A stretch of DNA of 64,000 bases. Source: Pengzhenrongella sp031582905 (GTDB taxonomy: Bacteria > Actinomycetota > Actinomycetes > Actinomycetales > Cellulomonadaceae). Both the position numbers and the translations under genes were made by a program. Positions 1-8,888 of the stretch are shown piece by piece. Position 1 is the stretch's first letter; the number at the start of each line of letters is the position of its first letter. Location of the stretch: contig NZ_CP133990.1 of assembly GCF_031582905.1 (NCBI RefSeq), forward strand, positions 2,604,001-2,668,000. The letters run 5' to 3'. The notes beneath the pieces are model-generated. The model was given only the letters and a program-made list of their open reading frames with translations, was not told where the DNA came from and searched no databases.

Positions 1-1659
1 GCACGGTGCCGTGGCCCGTGTGCAGGTCGGTGTTGGAGTAGCGCGACTCGTAGAACAGGGTCTGCCACTGGCGGACCATGCCGAGCGAGGAGTTGTTGAC
101 CACCGCGACCTTGATCGGGATCTCGTTGATCGTGCAGGTCGCGAGCTCCTGGTTGGTCATCTGGAAGCAGCCGTCGCCGTCGATCGCCCAGACGGTCCGG
201 TCGGGCTGGCCCACCTTGGCGCCCATCGCGGCGGGCACGGAGTACCCCATGGTCCCGAGCCCCCGGAGTTGAGCCAGGAGTTCGGGCGCTCGTAACGGAT
301 GAACTGCGCGGCCCACATCTGGTGCTGACCGACGCCGGACACGAAGATCGACTCCGGCCCGGAGATCTCGCCGATCCGCTGGATGACGTGCTGCGGCGCG
401 AGGTGGCCGTCGTCCGGCTCGTCGTAGCCGAGCGGGAAGGTCTCGCGCCAGTCGTCGATCTGGCGCCACCAGCCCTCGAGGTCCGGCAGGCCGTGCTGGG
501 CGTGCTCGCGCTCGAGCTCGGGCAGCAGGTCGGCGAGGACCTCGCGCAGGTCACCGACGATCGGCACGTCCACGTGCCGGTTCTTGCCGATCTCGGCCGG
601 GTCGACGTCGGCGTGCACGACGGCGGCGTGCGGGGCGAAGCTCGCGAGCTTGCCGGTCACGCGGTCGTCGAAGCGGGCGCCGAGGGCGACGATGAGGTCG
701 GCCTTCTGCAGCGCCGCGACGGCGGCGACCGTCCCGTGCATGCCCGGCATGCCGAGGTTCTGCGGGTGGGAGTCCGGCAGCGCACCGCGCGCCATGAGGG
801 TGGTGACCGCGGGCGCGCCGCTCGCGTTGACCAGGCGCAGGAGCTCGGCCGACGCGCCGGAGCGGATCGCCCCGCCACCGACGTAGAGCACCGGACGACG
901 CGCCGTGGCGAGCAGCCGGGCGGCCTCGCGGATCTGCTTCGCGTGCGGCTTGGTGACCGGGTGGTAGCCGGGCAGGCGCAGGTCCTGCGGCCACGAGAAC
1001 GTCGTCCCGGCCTGCATCGCCGACTTCGCGATGTCCACCAGCACCGGCCCGGGGCGTCCGGTCGAGGCGATGTGGAAGGCCTCGGCGATGGTCCGCGGGA
1101 TGTCGTCCGGGTCCGTGACGAGGAAGTTGTGCTTCGTGATCGGCAGCGTGATGCCGACGATGTCGGCCTCCTGGAACGCGTCCGTGCCGATCATCGCCGC
1201 GCCGACCTGGCCGGTGATCGCGACCATCGGGATCGAGTCCATGTTGGCGTCCGCGATGGGCGTCACCAGGTTCGTCGCACCCGGCCCGGACGTCGCCATG
1301 CAGACGCCGACCCGGCCGGTCGCGTGGGCGTACCCGGAGGCGGCGTGGCCGGCGCCCTGCTCGTGCCGCACCAGGATGTGCCGCAGCCGCTCGGAGGCCA
1401 TGAGCGGGTCGTACGTCGGCAGGATCGCGCCACCGGGGATGCCGAAGACGACGTCGACCCCCGCCTCCTCGAGCGAGCGGACGATGGACTGCGCACCGGT
1501 GACCGCGTGCGGGGCGACGGTGGCGGCGCTCGGTACGGGCGAGAGGCGGCCCGCGTTGCCGTTGGCCGCCTGGGGGGCAGCCGGGCGCGGCGCGCTCGGA
1601 GTGGGCATGCTGGCGGCGCCGCTGGTGCGCGGTGGCGCCGGGTGGTGACCCTGGACCAT
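1..1659 (-). CDS. ilvB: Acetolactate synthase large subunit, 3' end outside window, one frame break
   Basis: Thiamine-diphosphate enzyme that condenses two pyruvates, or pyruvate with 2-oxobutyrate, in the first common step of valine, leucine and isoleucine synthesis. Visible family blocks are VFGIPGGAILPTYD (TPP-binding domain with its catalytic Glu in the following RHEQGAGHAA), GRVGVCMATSGPGATN, and near the break SWLNSGG followed in another frame by the MGY and DGDGCFQM blocks that hold the second TPP-binding motif. The frame changes in a run of five C at 260-264; six C would give the canonical SGGLGTMGY sequence. The alternative frame then reads on as normal IlvB (WQTLFYESRYSNTD near the edge) to base 1, so the gene continues outside. 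The first 45 or so residues are a Pro/Ala-rich extension typical of actinobacterial IlvB. A leader-peptide attenuator lies upstream. Identity is very secure; the break is probably a sequencing error. Confidence 0.95.
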
Positions 1660-1729
1660 CGGTCTCTCCTGGCTGTCGGTGCGGTACTGCTCGGGCGCCC
1701 GGTGAGCTCACCTCGCCGGGCGGTGGCAC

Positions 1730-1769
1730 AAAAACCCCTCGGGCCCGGGAGCGAGCCGTGTCGAGGGGG
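1730..1769 (-). terminator. Attenuator terminator of ilvB leader
   Basis: On the minus strand the arm CCCCTCG and its complement CGAGGGG enclose a GC-rich loop and are followed by five T. This is an intrinsic terminator placed between the leader peptide and ilvB. The segment AGGCCCCTCGCAC just after the leader stop shares the CCCCTCG arm and could form a competing antiterminator with CGAGGGG. Ribosome stalling in the leader would then allow read-through into ilvB (inference from layout). Confidence 0.8.
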
Positions 1770-1798
1770 AGCGCGCAGACGGACCGTGCGAGGGGCCT

Positions 1799-1834
1799 CT
1801 AGCCTGCGCGCTCGGGAAGTACGACGACGATCAT
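1799..1834 (-). CDS. ilvB leader peptide (attenuation)
   Basis: An 11-codon reading frame, MIVVVLPERAG then TAG, lies 140 bases upstream of ilvB on the same strand. Its Ile-Val-Val-Val-Leu run is what a branched-chain amino-acid attenuator needs: the ribosome stalls when charged tRNAs for Ile, Val or Leu are scarce. An in-frame GTG two codons upstream is an alternative start. A terminator hairpin follows at 1730-1769. The arrangement matches known actinobacterial ilvB leaders. Confidence 0.85.
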   Translation of the reverse strand: MIVVVLPERAG

Positions 1835-1905
1835 CTGCACGCCTCGCACCCTACGCCGCCCCTCGGCAGGTGTCACGTCGACCCCCGGCCGTCTCGCATC
1901 GTGGT

Positions 1906-3888
1906 TCACGAGTCCGGCTTCTGGACCGGTGCGTCGGCCGGCCCACTCTCGAGGACGGTCCGCAGCCACCGGACGCCGTGCGCCGGGAGGGTCAGTCCCT
2001 CACGCAGCCCGACCCGCTCCCCGGTCACCAGGTCGAGCGCCTCGAGCGGCATGCCGGAGAGGGTGAGGGCGTCGACGCCCTGCGGCTCGTCGGCGACGTT
2101 CGCCAGGCACAGCACGACGGTGGCCCGGCCGTCCGGGTCCTCACCCGGTCGCTGGTACCCCAGGACGTGCGGGTTGCGGGCGTCGAAGCCGACGAGTCGG
2201 TTCCCGGCCAGCTCCGGCGTGGTGCGGCGCACGTCGAGCAGCCGGCGCAGGCGGGCGTGGAGGCGCCCGGAGTCGGTCGAGGGGTCCAGACGCCGGCGGT
2301 ACGCCTCGGCCGGGTAGTGCGGGCGGTTCACCCATCGGCTGTCCTCGGCGTGCCCGGGCTCGTCGACGTAGCCGAGGTCGTTGAGCTGCCCGACCTCGTC
2401 GCCGAGGTAGAGCAGCGGGATGCCCCCGGTCGAGAGCACGATGGAGTGAGCCAGGACGATGCGGTCCACCGCCCCGGGGTCCCCCGCCTCCAGGCCGGCC
2501 AAGGACGCCGTCGTCCCGGCGATCCGGCAGTCCCCGGTGCGGGGGTTGTCCTGGAAGGGCACGCCCCGCGCGAACGACCCCGGGAACCTGTCGACGTAGA
2601 ACCGGTTGAGGAACCGCCGGTGCTCGTACCCGTCGATGCCGAGCTCGGCGGCGTCCTCGTCGGCGAAGGTCCATCCGATGTCGTCATGGCTGCGGACGTA
2701 GTTCACCCACGCGGTCCCCGGCGGCAGCGTGTGGCGACGCTCCAGCGCCTGCTGCAGCAGGCGGGCGTCCCGGGTGGCCAGCGAGCTCCAGATCAGCGCC
2801 ATCTGGAGCGGGTTGTACGACAGCTGGCACTCCTGCGGCGAGATGTACCCGATCACCTCGTCCGGGTGCACGATCGCCTCGGACTTGAACAGCACGGCGG
2901 GCGCAGCGATGCGGCACACCGCGTTGAAGGCCTGGATCAGCGCGTGGGCCTGCGGCAGCGACTCGCAGGACGTGCCGAGCTGCTTCCAGATGAAGGCGAC
3001 CGCGTCCATCCGCAGGATGTCGACGCCCCGGTTGGCGAGGAAGAGCATCTCGCCCGCCATCGCCCGGAACACGGCGGGGTTGGTGTAGTTGAGGTCCCAC
3101 TGGAAGGAGTGGAAGGTCGCCCAGACCCATCGCTCGCCGTGGCCGTCCGGGGTCGGGATCGGGACGAAGGCGCCGGGGTGGTCGTCGGGGAAGATCTCCC
3201 GGACGGTGCGCTCGTAGGCGTCCGGCATCGTCCGGTCGGGGAAGATCCAGTAGAAGTCCTCGTACTCGGGCTCGCCCGCCTGGGCCCGGCGAGCCCAGGC
3301 GTGCTCGTCCGACGTGTGGTTGAAGATGAAGTCCAGCACGAGGGCGATGCCCTGCGAGCGCAGGTCGGCCGCGAGCGCGGTGAGCCCCTCCATGTCGCCC
3401 AGCGCCGGGTTCACCGCGCGGTAGCTCGAGACGGCGTAGCCGCCGTCGGAGTTCTGCGCCGGCGCCTCGAACAAGGGCATGAGGTGCAGGTACGTCAGCC
3501 CGAGCTCCCGGAAGTACGGGATCTGGGCCCGCACGCCGTCGAGGTCGCCGGCGTACCGGTCGACGTAGAGCACCCCGCCGACCATCTCGTTGGACTCGAA
3601 CCAGGAGGGGTCGGCCTCACGGGCCGCATCGAGCTCCTGCAGGTCGGCGGGGCGCTCCTGCCAACTCGTCGCGAGCTGTCCGGCGAGGAGTGCGAGCTCG
3701 GCGTCGGTGCGCTCCCCGGCCCCGTAGATCTCGCCGAACAGGCGCTGCAGCCGACCGATCTCGCGGTCGAACCGGGCGAGCAGCGTGGCCCACTGCTCGT
3801 CCGTGGTACCCGGTGCGCGGGCGGCGGCGACGGCGGCCGCCACCGCGGGGCTCGCCGCGTCGGTCGCGCGGTGCTGAGGGGTGCCCAT
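1906..3888 (-). CDS. Amylosucrase (GH13 subfamily 4)
   Basis: Transglucosidase that splits sucrose and transfers glucose to make alpha-1,4-glucan, and can also hydrolyse sucrose. At 660 residues it is close to the family norm. Characteristic blocks run in order: FESNEMVGGVLYVDRYAGD (about 97-116), DGGYAVSSYR, DFIFNHTSDEH (about 186-196), ILRMDAVAFIWKQ with nucleophile Asp295, FKSEAIVHPDE with acid/base Glu337, and VRSHDDIGWTF with transition-state Asp402. It matches Neisseria amylosucrase along its whole length, which separates it from ordinary alpha-amylases and sucrose phosphorylases. There is no signal peptide, so it is cytoplasmic. It is the last gene of the sugar operon, 57 bases after the alpha-glucosidase, which suggests sucrose released from raffinose-type sugars is polymerised or cleaved here. 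Confidence 0.9.
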   Translation of the reverse strand: MGTPQHRATDAASPAVAAAVAAARAPGTTDEQWATLLARFDREIGRLQRLFGEIYGAGERTDAELALLAGQLATSWQERPADLQELDAAREADPSWFESNEMVGGVLYVDRYAGDLDGVRAQIPYFRELGLTYLHLMPLFEAPAQNSDGGYAVSSYRAVNPALGDMEGLTALAADLRSQGIALVLDFIFNHTSDEHAWARRAQAGEPEYEDFYWIFPDRTMPDAYERTVREIFPDDHPGAFVPIPTPDGHGERWVWATFHSFQWDLNYTNPAVFRAMAGEMLFLANRGVDILRMDAVAFIWKQLGTSCESLPQAHALIQAFNAVCRIAAPAVLFKSEAIVHPDEVIGYISPQECQLSYNPLQMALIWSSLATRDARLLQQALERRHTLPPGTAWVNYVRSHDDIGWTFADEDAAELGIDGYEHRRFLNRFYVDRFPGSFARGVPFQDNPRTGDCRIAGTTASLAGLEAGDPGAVDRIVLAHSIVLSTGGIPLLYLGDEVGQLNDLGYVDEPGHAEDSRWVNRPHYPAEAYRRRLDPSTDSGRLHARLRRLLDVRRTTPELAGNRLVGFDARNPHVLGYQRPGEDPDGRATVVLCLANVADEPQGVDALTLSGMPLEALDLVTGERVGLREGLTLPAHGVRWLRTVLESGPADAPVQKPDS

Positions 3889-3945
3889 GGTGTCCGTGGC
3901 CTCCGGGATCGGTCGTGCGTGTGGTGTCGGCCCCCAGCCCGGGGG

Positions 3946-5707
3946 CTAGGTGGTCGCGCGGTGGATCCGCGCCTCCCAGGGGCGCAGTGGTGCGTCGGCG
4001 CCCGGGGTGCCCGGGGTGCCCGGGAGGTTGCCCAGGAGGAGCTCGGCCGCCGCCCACGCGCCGGCGTCGGGCAGGTCGACGTCCTGCTCCTCACCGGAGA
4101 CGTTGACCAGGACGAGCAGCGACGTGCCGCCGAGCGTGCGGGTGAACGCGTACACCTGCTCGTGCTCGGGCAGCAGCATGGTGAAGTCGCCCAGGGCCAC
4201 CGCAGGCTCGGTGTGCCGCAGGGCGATGAGGCGGCGGTAGTGGGCCAGCACGGAGCGGTCGTCGCCGGCCTGGGCGGCGGCGTTGATGTCGGTGTGGTTG
4301 GGGTTGACGTCGATCCACGGCCGGCCGGTCGTGAACCCGGCGTTCGGGCCGTCGTCCCACTGCACCGGCGTCCGGGCGTTGTCCCGGCTCATCGCCGCGA
4401 GGGATGCGAGCACCTCCTCCTCGGTGGCCCACCCGTACCGCAGTGCCTCGGCGTGGTGGTTGAGCGACTCGATGTCCCGGTACTGGTCGATCCGCGTGAA
4501 GCCGGCGTTCGTCATGCCGAGCTCCTCGCCCTGGTAGACGTACGGCGTCCCGCGGTGCAGGTGCAGCAGCGTCGCGAGGGCGGTCGCGGAGTCGCGCCGG
4601 TGGTCGCCGTCGTCCCCGAATCGGGACACCACGCGCGGCTGGTCGTGGTTGTTCCAGTAGAGGCTGTTCCACCCCACCTCGGCCAGGCCCGCCTGCCAGC
4701 GCCCGAACGACGCCTTGAGGTCGGTGAGCCGCAGCGGGCGCACGTCCCACTTCGACGCCCCGTGGTCCAGCCCCACGTGCTCGAACGTGAACACCATGTC
4801 GACCTCGGCGCGCGCCGGGTCGGTGAACCTGACAGCCTGCTCGACGGTCGCGCCGGGCATCTCCCCCACGGTCAGCAGCCGCTCCGGGCGCCCGGCGAAG
4901 ACCTCGCGGTGCATCTCGGCGAGGAACTCGTGCAGGCGCGGGCCGTACCCGTAGTGCGGGTGGCCGTCACCGTGGACCTTGCCGTCCGGCACGACGCCGT
5001 CGGGCAGGGCGGGGTCCTTGGAGATGAAGTTGATGACGTCCATCCGGAACCCGTCGACCCCCGGTCGAGCCACCACCGCATCATCGCGTGCACCGCGGAC
5101 CGGACCTCGGGGTTCTCCCAGTTGAGGTCGGGCTGCTTGCGGGAGAACAGGTGCAGGTAGTACTCGCCGGTCGCGGGGTCCAGGTCCCAGGCCGGCCCGG
5201 AGAACGCCGAGCCCCAGTTGTTCGGCTCCGCACCGGGCGCCCCGGCCTCCATGCCGTCGCGCGGCGGACGCCACCAGTACCAGTCGCGCTTGGGGTTGTC
5301 GGTCGAGCTGCGGCTCTCGACGAACCACGGGTGCTCGTCCGACGTGTGGTTGACGACGAGGTCCATGACGAGCTTCATGCCGCGTGCGTGGACGGCGCCG
5401 ATGAGGGCGTCCATGTCCGCCAGCGTGCCGAACGTCGGGTCGATGTCGTGGTAGTCGCTGATGTCGTACCCGTTGTCGTCCTGCGGGGACCGGTACACCG
5501 GCGAGAGCCAGACGACGTCGACCCCGAGTCGCTCGAGGTGGTCCAGGTGCGCGGTGATGCCGCCGAGGTCGCCGACGCCGTCACCGTCGGAGTCGGCGAA
5601 GCTGCGCGGGTAGATCTGGTAGACGACGGCGCTCGTCCACCACGGCGGGCCGTCCGGCCAGCCCCCGCGGGTGCGGAGGTCTGGCCGGACGTCGTCGGGT
5701 CGGTCAC
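3946..5707 (-). CDS. GH13 alpha-glucosidase / oligo-1,6-glucosidase, two frame breaks
   Basis: Cytoplasmic alpha-glucosidase releasing glucose from short alpha-glucosides. The conceptual protein is about 587 residues: VVYQIYPRSFADSDGDGVGD near the N-terminus, DLVVNHTSDEHPWF, GFRMDVINFISKD (nucleophile Asp), LLTVGEMPG (acid/base Glu) and WNNHDQPRVVSRFG (third Asp). All four GH13 regions are present and intact. The frame breaks twice, in C runs of five at 5662-5666 and 5058-5062; six C at each gives one continuous frame whose length is a multiple of three. The GTG start at 5707 overlaps the stop of the upstream permease gene (GTGA), so translation is coupled to the transporter. The breaks are probably sequence errors. 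Exact linkage specificity cannot be read from sequence. Confidence 0.88.
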
Positions 5708-6653
5708 TTGATGGCTCCTCGGGTGACGCCGGAGATGACCCAGCGCTGGGCGATGACGTAGACGATCAGCAGCGGCGCCATCGCCATGAGGTAGGAGGCG
5801 AAGGCGACGGTGTAGTTGGTGGTGAACTGGCTCTGGAACACGTACTGCACGAGCGGCAGGGTCGCCCCCGTGGGTCGGAGACGATGACGAGCGGAAGCAG
5901 GAAGTCGTTCCACGCCCACAGGCAGGTGAGGATGCCGACGGTCGCGTTCATCGGCGCGAGCAGCGGGAAGATGATCTTCCAGAACACCGTCCAGGTGCTC
6001 GCGCCGTCCACGATCGCCGCCTCCTCGAGCTCGCGCGGGATGGAGTTGATGTAGGCGGTGAAGATGAAGATGTTGAAGGACAGCCCGTACACGACGTAGA
6101 GCAGGATCAGCCCGAGCTGGTTGTCCATGCCGAGGATCGCCGTCTGCTTCGCGACCGGCAGCATGAGGATCGGGAACGGCACGAACAGGGCCGAGACGAA
6201 GTAGAAGAACAGCCCCTTGAACAGCCGCCGGTGCATGTTGCGGGCGATCGCGTAGGCGACCATCGAGTTGGTCAGCAGGGTCAGGACGACCGCTCCGACC
6301 GTGATGATCGCGCTGTTGAGGGCGCTGCGCGGGAAGTCGGTCAGCCGCCACGCCTCGGCGAAGTTGCCCCACGCGAACTCGGTCGGGAACGCGAACCCGG
6401 TGCCGCCGAGCTGGTCCTGGGTCTTGAGCGCGGTGACGACCGTGAAGTACAGCGGGATGAAGATCGTCAGGGACAGGACGATCAGCAGCGCGGTGAGCCA
6501 CCAGTTGACGCGGAACTCCTCGCGCGGCTCGCGGCGGCGGCGGCTGCGTCCGGTCGGGCGTCCGGGCAGGTCGGGGCCGTCGGGGTCACGGCCGTGGGCG
6601 GCGCGGGGAGGTGCCGCGATGGTGTTCGCACCGCTGGTCGGGATGGTGGACAT
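5704..6653 (-). CDS. Sugar ABC transporter permease, MalG type, one frame break
   Basis: Inner-membrane permease of a carbohydrate ABC importer (CUT1 family). After a basic cytoplasmic N-terminus of about 50 residues come six predicted membrane segments, beginning WWLTALLIVLSLTIFIPLYF. The EAA loop that docks the ATPase is seen as LEEAAIVDGAS followed by FWKIIFPL. The frame breaks in the C run of five at 5865-5869 (or the neighbouring GGG). Adding one base yields SDPRGATLPLVQYVFQS and a normal C-terminus ending GVTRGAIK, giving 316 residues. It overlaps the alpha-glucosidase downstream and abuts the second permease upstream. No ATPase gene is in the operon, so it probably uses a shared MsmK-like ATPase encoded elsewhere. 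Confidence 0.9.
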
Positions 6654-7587
6654 CAGACCTCGACCTCCCTGCGCTGCAGGACTCGGAGTTGGAACACCGC
6701 GAACGCCATGATGACGATCATGAAGATCACGGCGTTGGCGAGCTGGTAGCCGTACTCGCCGCCCTGGAAGCCGCCGCGGTAGATGAGCACGCCGACGGAC
6801 TCCGTCGACGTCCCCGGACCGCCGTTGGTCAGGGCGATGATGTGGTCGAAGACCTGCAGGAAGGTCTTCAGCGCGAGCACCATGTTGATGGTGAAGAAGC
6901 CCGCGATCATGGGGAACGTGATGCTGCGGAACTGCCGCCAGGGGCTGGCGCCGTCCAGCGACGCCGCCTCGTAGAGCTCACCGGGCACGGTCTGCAGCCC
7001 GGCGAGGTAGATGATGATGTTGAAGGCGGTTGCCTGCCACACCGCGAGGACGAGGATCCCGACCCAGGCGAGCTGCGGGTCGGCGAGGATCGACGACGAG
7101 AGCCGGTCGATTCCCAGGTTGGTCGCGATGACCGGCAGCGCCCCGGAGAACAGGTACTGGAACACGTATCCGACGACGAGGACCGCGAGCACGTTGGGGA
7201 TGAAGTAGACGCCCCGCAGCGTGTTCTTGAACTTGATCTTGCCGTTGAGCCCGAGCGCGATCGCCAGCGCCAACGCGTTCACCAGGATCGTGGCGACGAT
7301 CGCGAACCGGAACGTGAACCCGTAGGCGGAGATCACTCGCGGGTCGGTGAACAGGGCGAGGTAGTTCGACAGCCCGACGAAGCTCCAGTCTCCGTAGCCC
7401 GGTGAGTCGGTGAAGCTGAAGAAGATGCCCTGCAGCACCGGGACGGTGTGGAACACCAGGAACAGCAGGAACGCCGGCAGCACCATCCAGTAGAAGGCGC
7501 GCGGGATCCGGTTGCGGTCCGGCCGGTGCTCACGGCGCTGCTCGTCGACGGTGGACGGTCCGGCCGGGGGCGGGTCGCGGTGGCCAT
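6653..7587 (-). CDS. Sugar ABC transporter permease, MalF type, one frame break
   Basis: Partner permease of the CUT1 sugar importer. Six membrane helices are evident from YWMVLPAFLLFLVFHTVPVL onward, with the coupling loop LYEAASLDGASPWRQFRSITFP. The start at 7587 overlaps the stop of the binding-protein gene (ATGA). The first 17 codons and the rest lie in different frames; one more G in the run of five at 7566-7570 joins them as TRPPAGPSTVDEQRREHRPDRN and gives 311 residues. Starting at the internal Met at 7486 would lose the first cytoplasmic segment and part of helix 1, so the upstream start is preferred. Confidence 0.9.
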
Positions 7588-8855
7588 CAGGACTCCACCG
7601 CCCCGAGGCCCCAGTCGCGCCGCTGGGCGACCCGGTCCCAGCTGTCGTCGAGCGAGGTGAGGAAGGCGTCGGCGTCCTCGTCGATGAGGAGCTGCTGCAG
7701 CAGTGGCCCGAGCGGGATGGCCGGGATGAACTGATGGTCGTCGAATCCCACGAGCCGGTCCTCCTCGATGTACTCCCGGATGCCGGCGAGCGCCGGGTCT
7801 TCGTTGGTCAGGCCCTCGAGCGTGGGGATCGCCACCTGCGCCTCGGCGTACTCCTGGACGATCTCGGGCTGCATGAGGAAGTCGATGAAGCGCTGCGACT
7901 CCTCGGGGTGCGCGCCACCGGCCCCCGCGGTGATGAGCACGTCGACGCCCGAGACCAGCCGGGTGTCCGCGGGGTCGTTCGTCGCGGGGAGCGCGAACGA
8001 GCCCACGGTGAAGTCCGGCTCGAAGCTGCGGATCTGCGGGATCGCGTAGCTGCCGAGCAGCAGCATCGCGGACTCGCCGTTCGCGAAGGCCACCGTTCCC
8101 TCCTGGTAGCCGAACGCCGCGGGGTCGTCCTGGGTGTACTCGAACAGCTCGAGCTCCTTCTCCGCGGCCTCCCGCCAGCCCTCGGCGAACGTCGTCTCCC
8201 CGGCGAACCGCTCCTCGAAGAATCCTTCGGGAGCGGTCTGCGCGGTGAGCGGCGCGAGCGGCGACTGCGCGGTCCAGGGATCGGCCAGCATCGCGTAGAA
8301 CGGCGTGATGCCGGCCGCCTCGAACGTCTCGGCCGCGGCGATGAGCTCGTCCCACGTCTGCGGCACCTCGACGCCCTGCTCCTCGAAGAGCTCGACGTTG
8401 TACAGGACGCCGCTGGCGTTGGCGGCGAACGGGATGCCGTTGACGGCTCCCGGCTCGCTGGCGCCGAGCGCCTGCACGATCTCGATGTACCCCTGCGTGA
8501 CGTCGTCGAGGACCGGGTCGCCGGAGAAGTCCACGAAGACTCCCGCGGACGCGAGCTCGCCGAACGTCGCGTTGCCGTTGAGCGTGAGCACGTCCGGGAC
8601 GTCGTTCTTCACCAGGCGGGTCCGCAGGGCGGTCTCCGGGTCGGGGACGTTGTCCACGATGACGTCGATGTCCGGGTTCTGGGCCTCGAAGCGCGCCGTG
8701 ACGTCTTCGAAGAAGTCGACCGCCTCCGGCTTGAACTGGAAGAAGGTGATCTCGGTCCGCCCGCTGCCCGGGCCGCCGGCGCAGCCGGCGACCATCGCTG
8801 CGACGGCGGTGACCGTGGCGATGCACGCAGCTCTGCGTGATCGGGGTCGTGCCAT
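7587..8855 (-). CDS. Sugar ABC transporter substrate-binding lipoprotein
   Basis: Extracellular binding protein of family SBP_bac_1 that captures an oligosaccharide and delivers it to the two permeases encoded directly downstream. The 422-residue protein has a lipoprotein signal: basic RRAACIATVTAVAAMVAG then Cys25 (VAGC). The mature protein starts with the ITFFQFKPEAVDFFEDVTARFE strand/helix usual in this family and contains the ANASGVLYNVELFEEQG motif near the hinge. The genomic partners (GH36, GH13 and amylosucrase) indicate an alpha-galactoside or alpha-glucoside ligand such as raffinose or melibiose; this is inferred from context only. Confidence 0.9.
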   Translation of the reverse strand: MARPRSRRAACIATVTAVAAMVAGCAGGPGSGRTEITFFQFKPEAVDFFEDVTARFEAQNPDIDVIVDNVPDPETALRTRLVKNDVPDVLTLNGNATFGELASAGVFVDFSGDPVLDDVTQGYIEIVQALGASEPGAVNGIPFAANASGVLYNVELFEEQGVEVPQTWDELIAAAETFEAAGITPFYAMLADPWTAQSPLAPLTAQTAPEGFFEERFAGETTFAEGWREAAEKELELFEYTQDDPAAFGYQEGTVAFANGESAMLLLGSYAIPQIRSFEPDFTVGSFALPATNDPADTRLVSGVDVLITAGAGGAHPEESQRFIDFLMQPEIVQEYAEAQVAIPTLEGLTNEDPALAGIREYIEEDRLVGFDDHQFIPAIPLGPLLQQLLIDEDADAFLTSLDDSWDRVAQRRDWGLGAVES

Positions 8856-8888
8856 GACAGGTGCCCCTTCCGGGGTGAAGAGATGTGC

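Noticed and set aside
322..5160. Open frame of 1612 codons on the plus strand across the ilvB and glycosidase genes
   Set aside because: It is antisense to well-identified genes, rich in Arg, Val, Gly, His and Asp with no domain. It is an artefact of codon bias in high-GC DNA.
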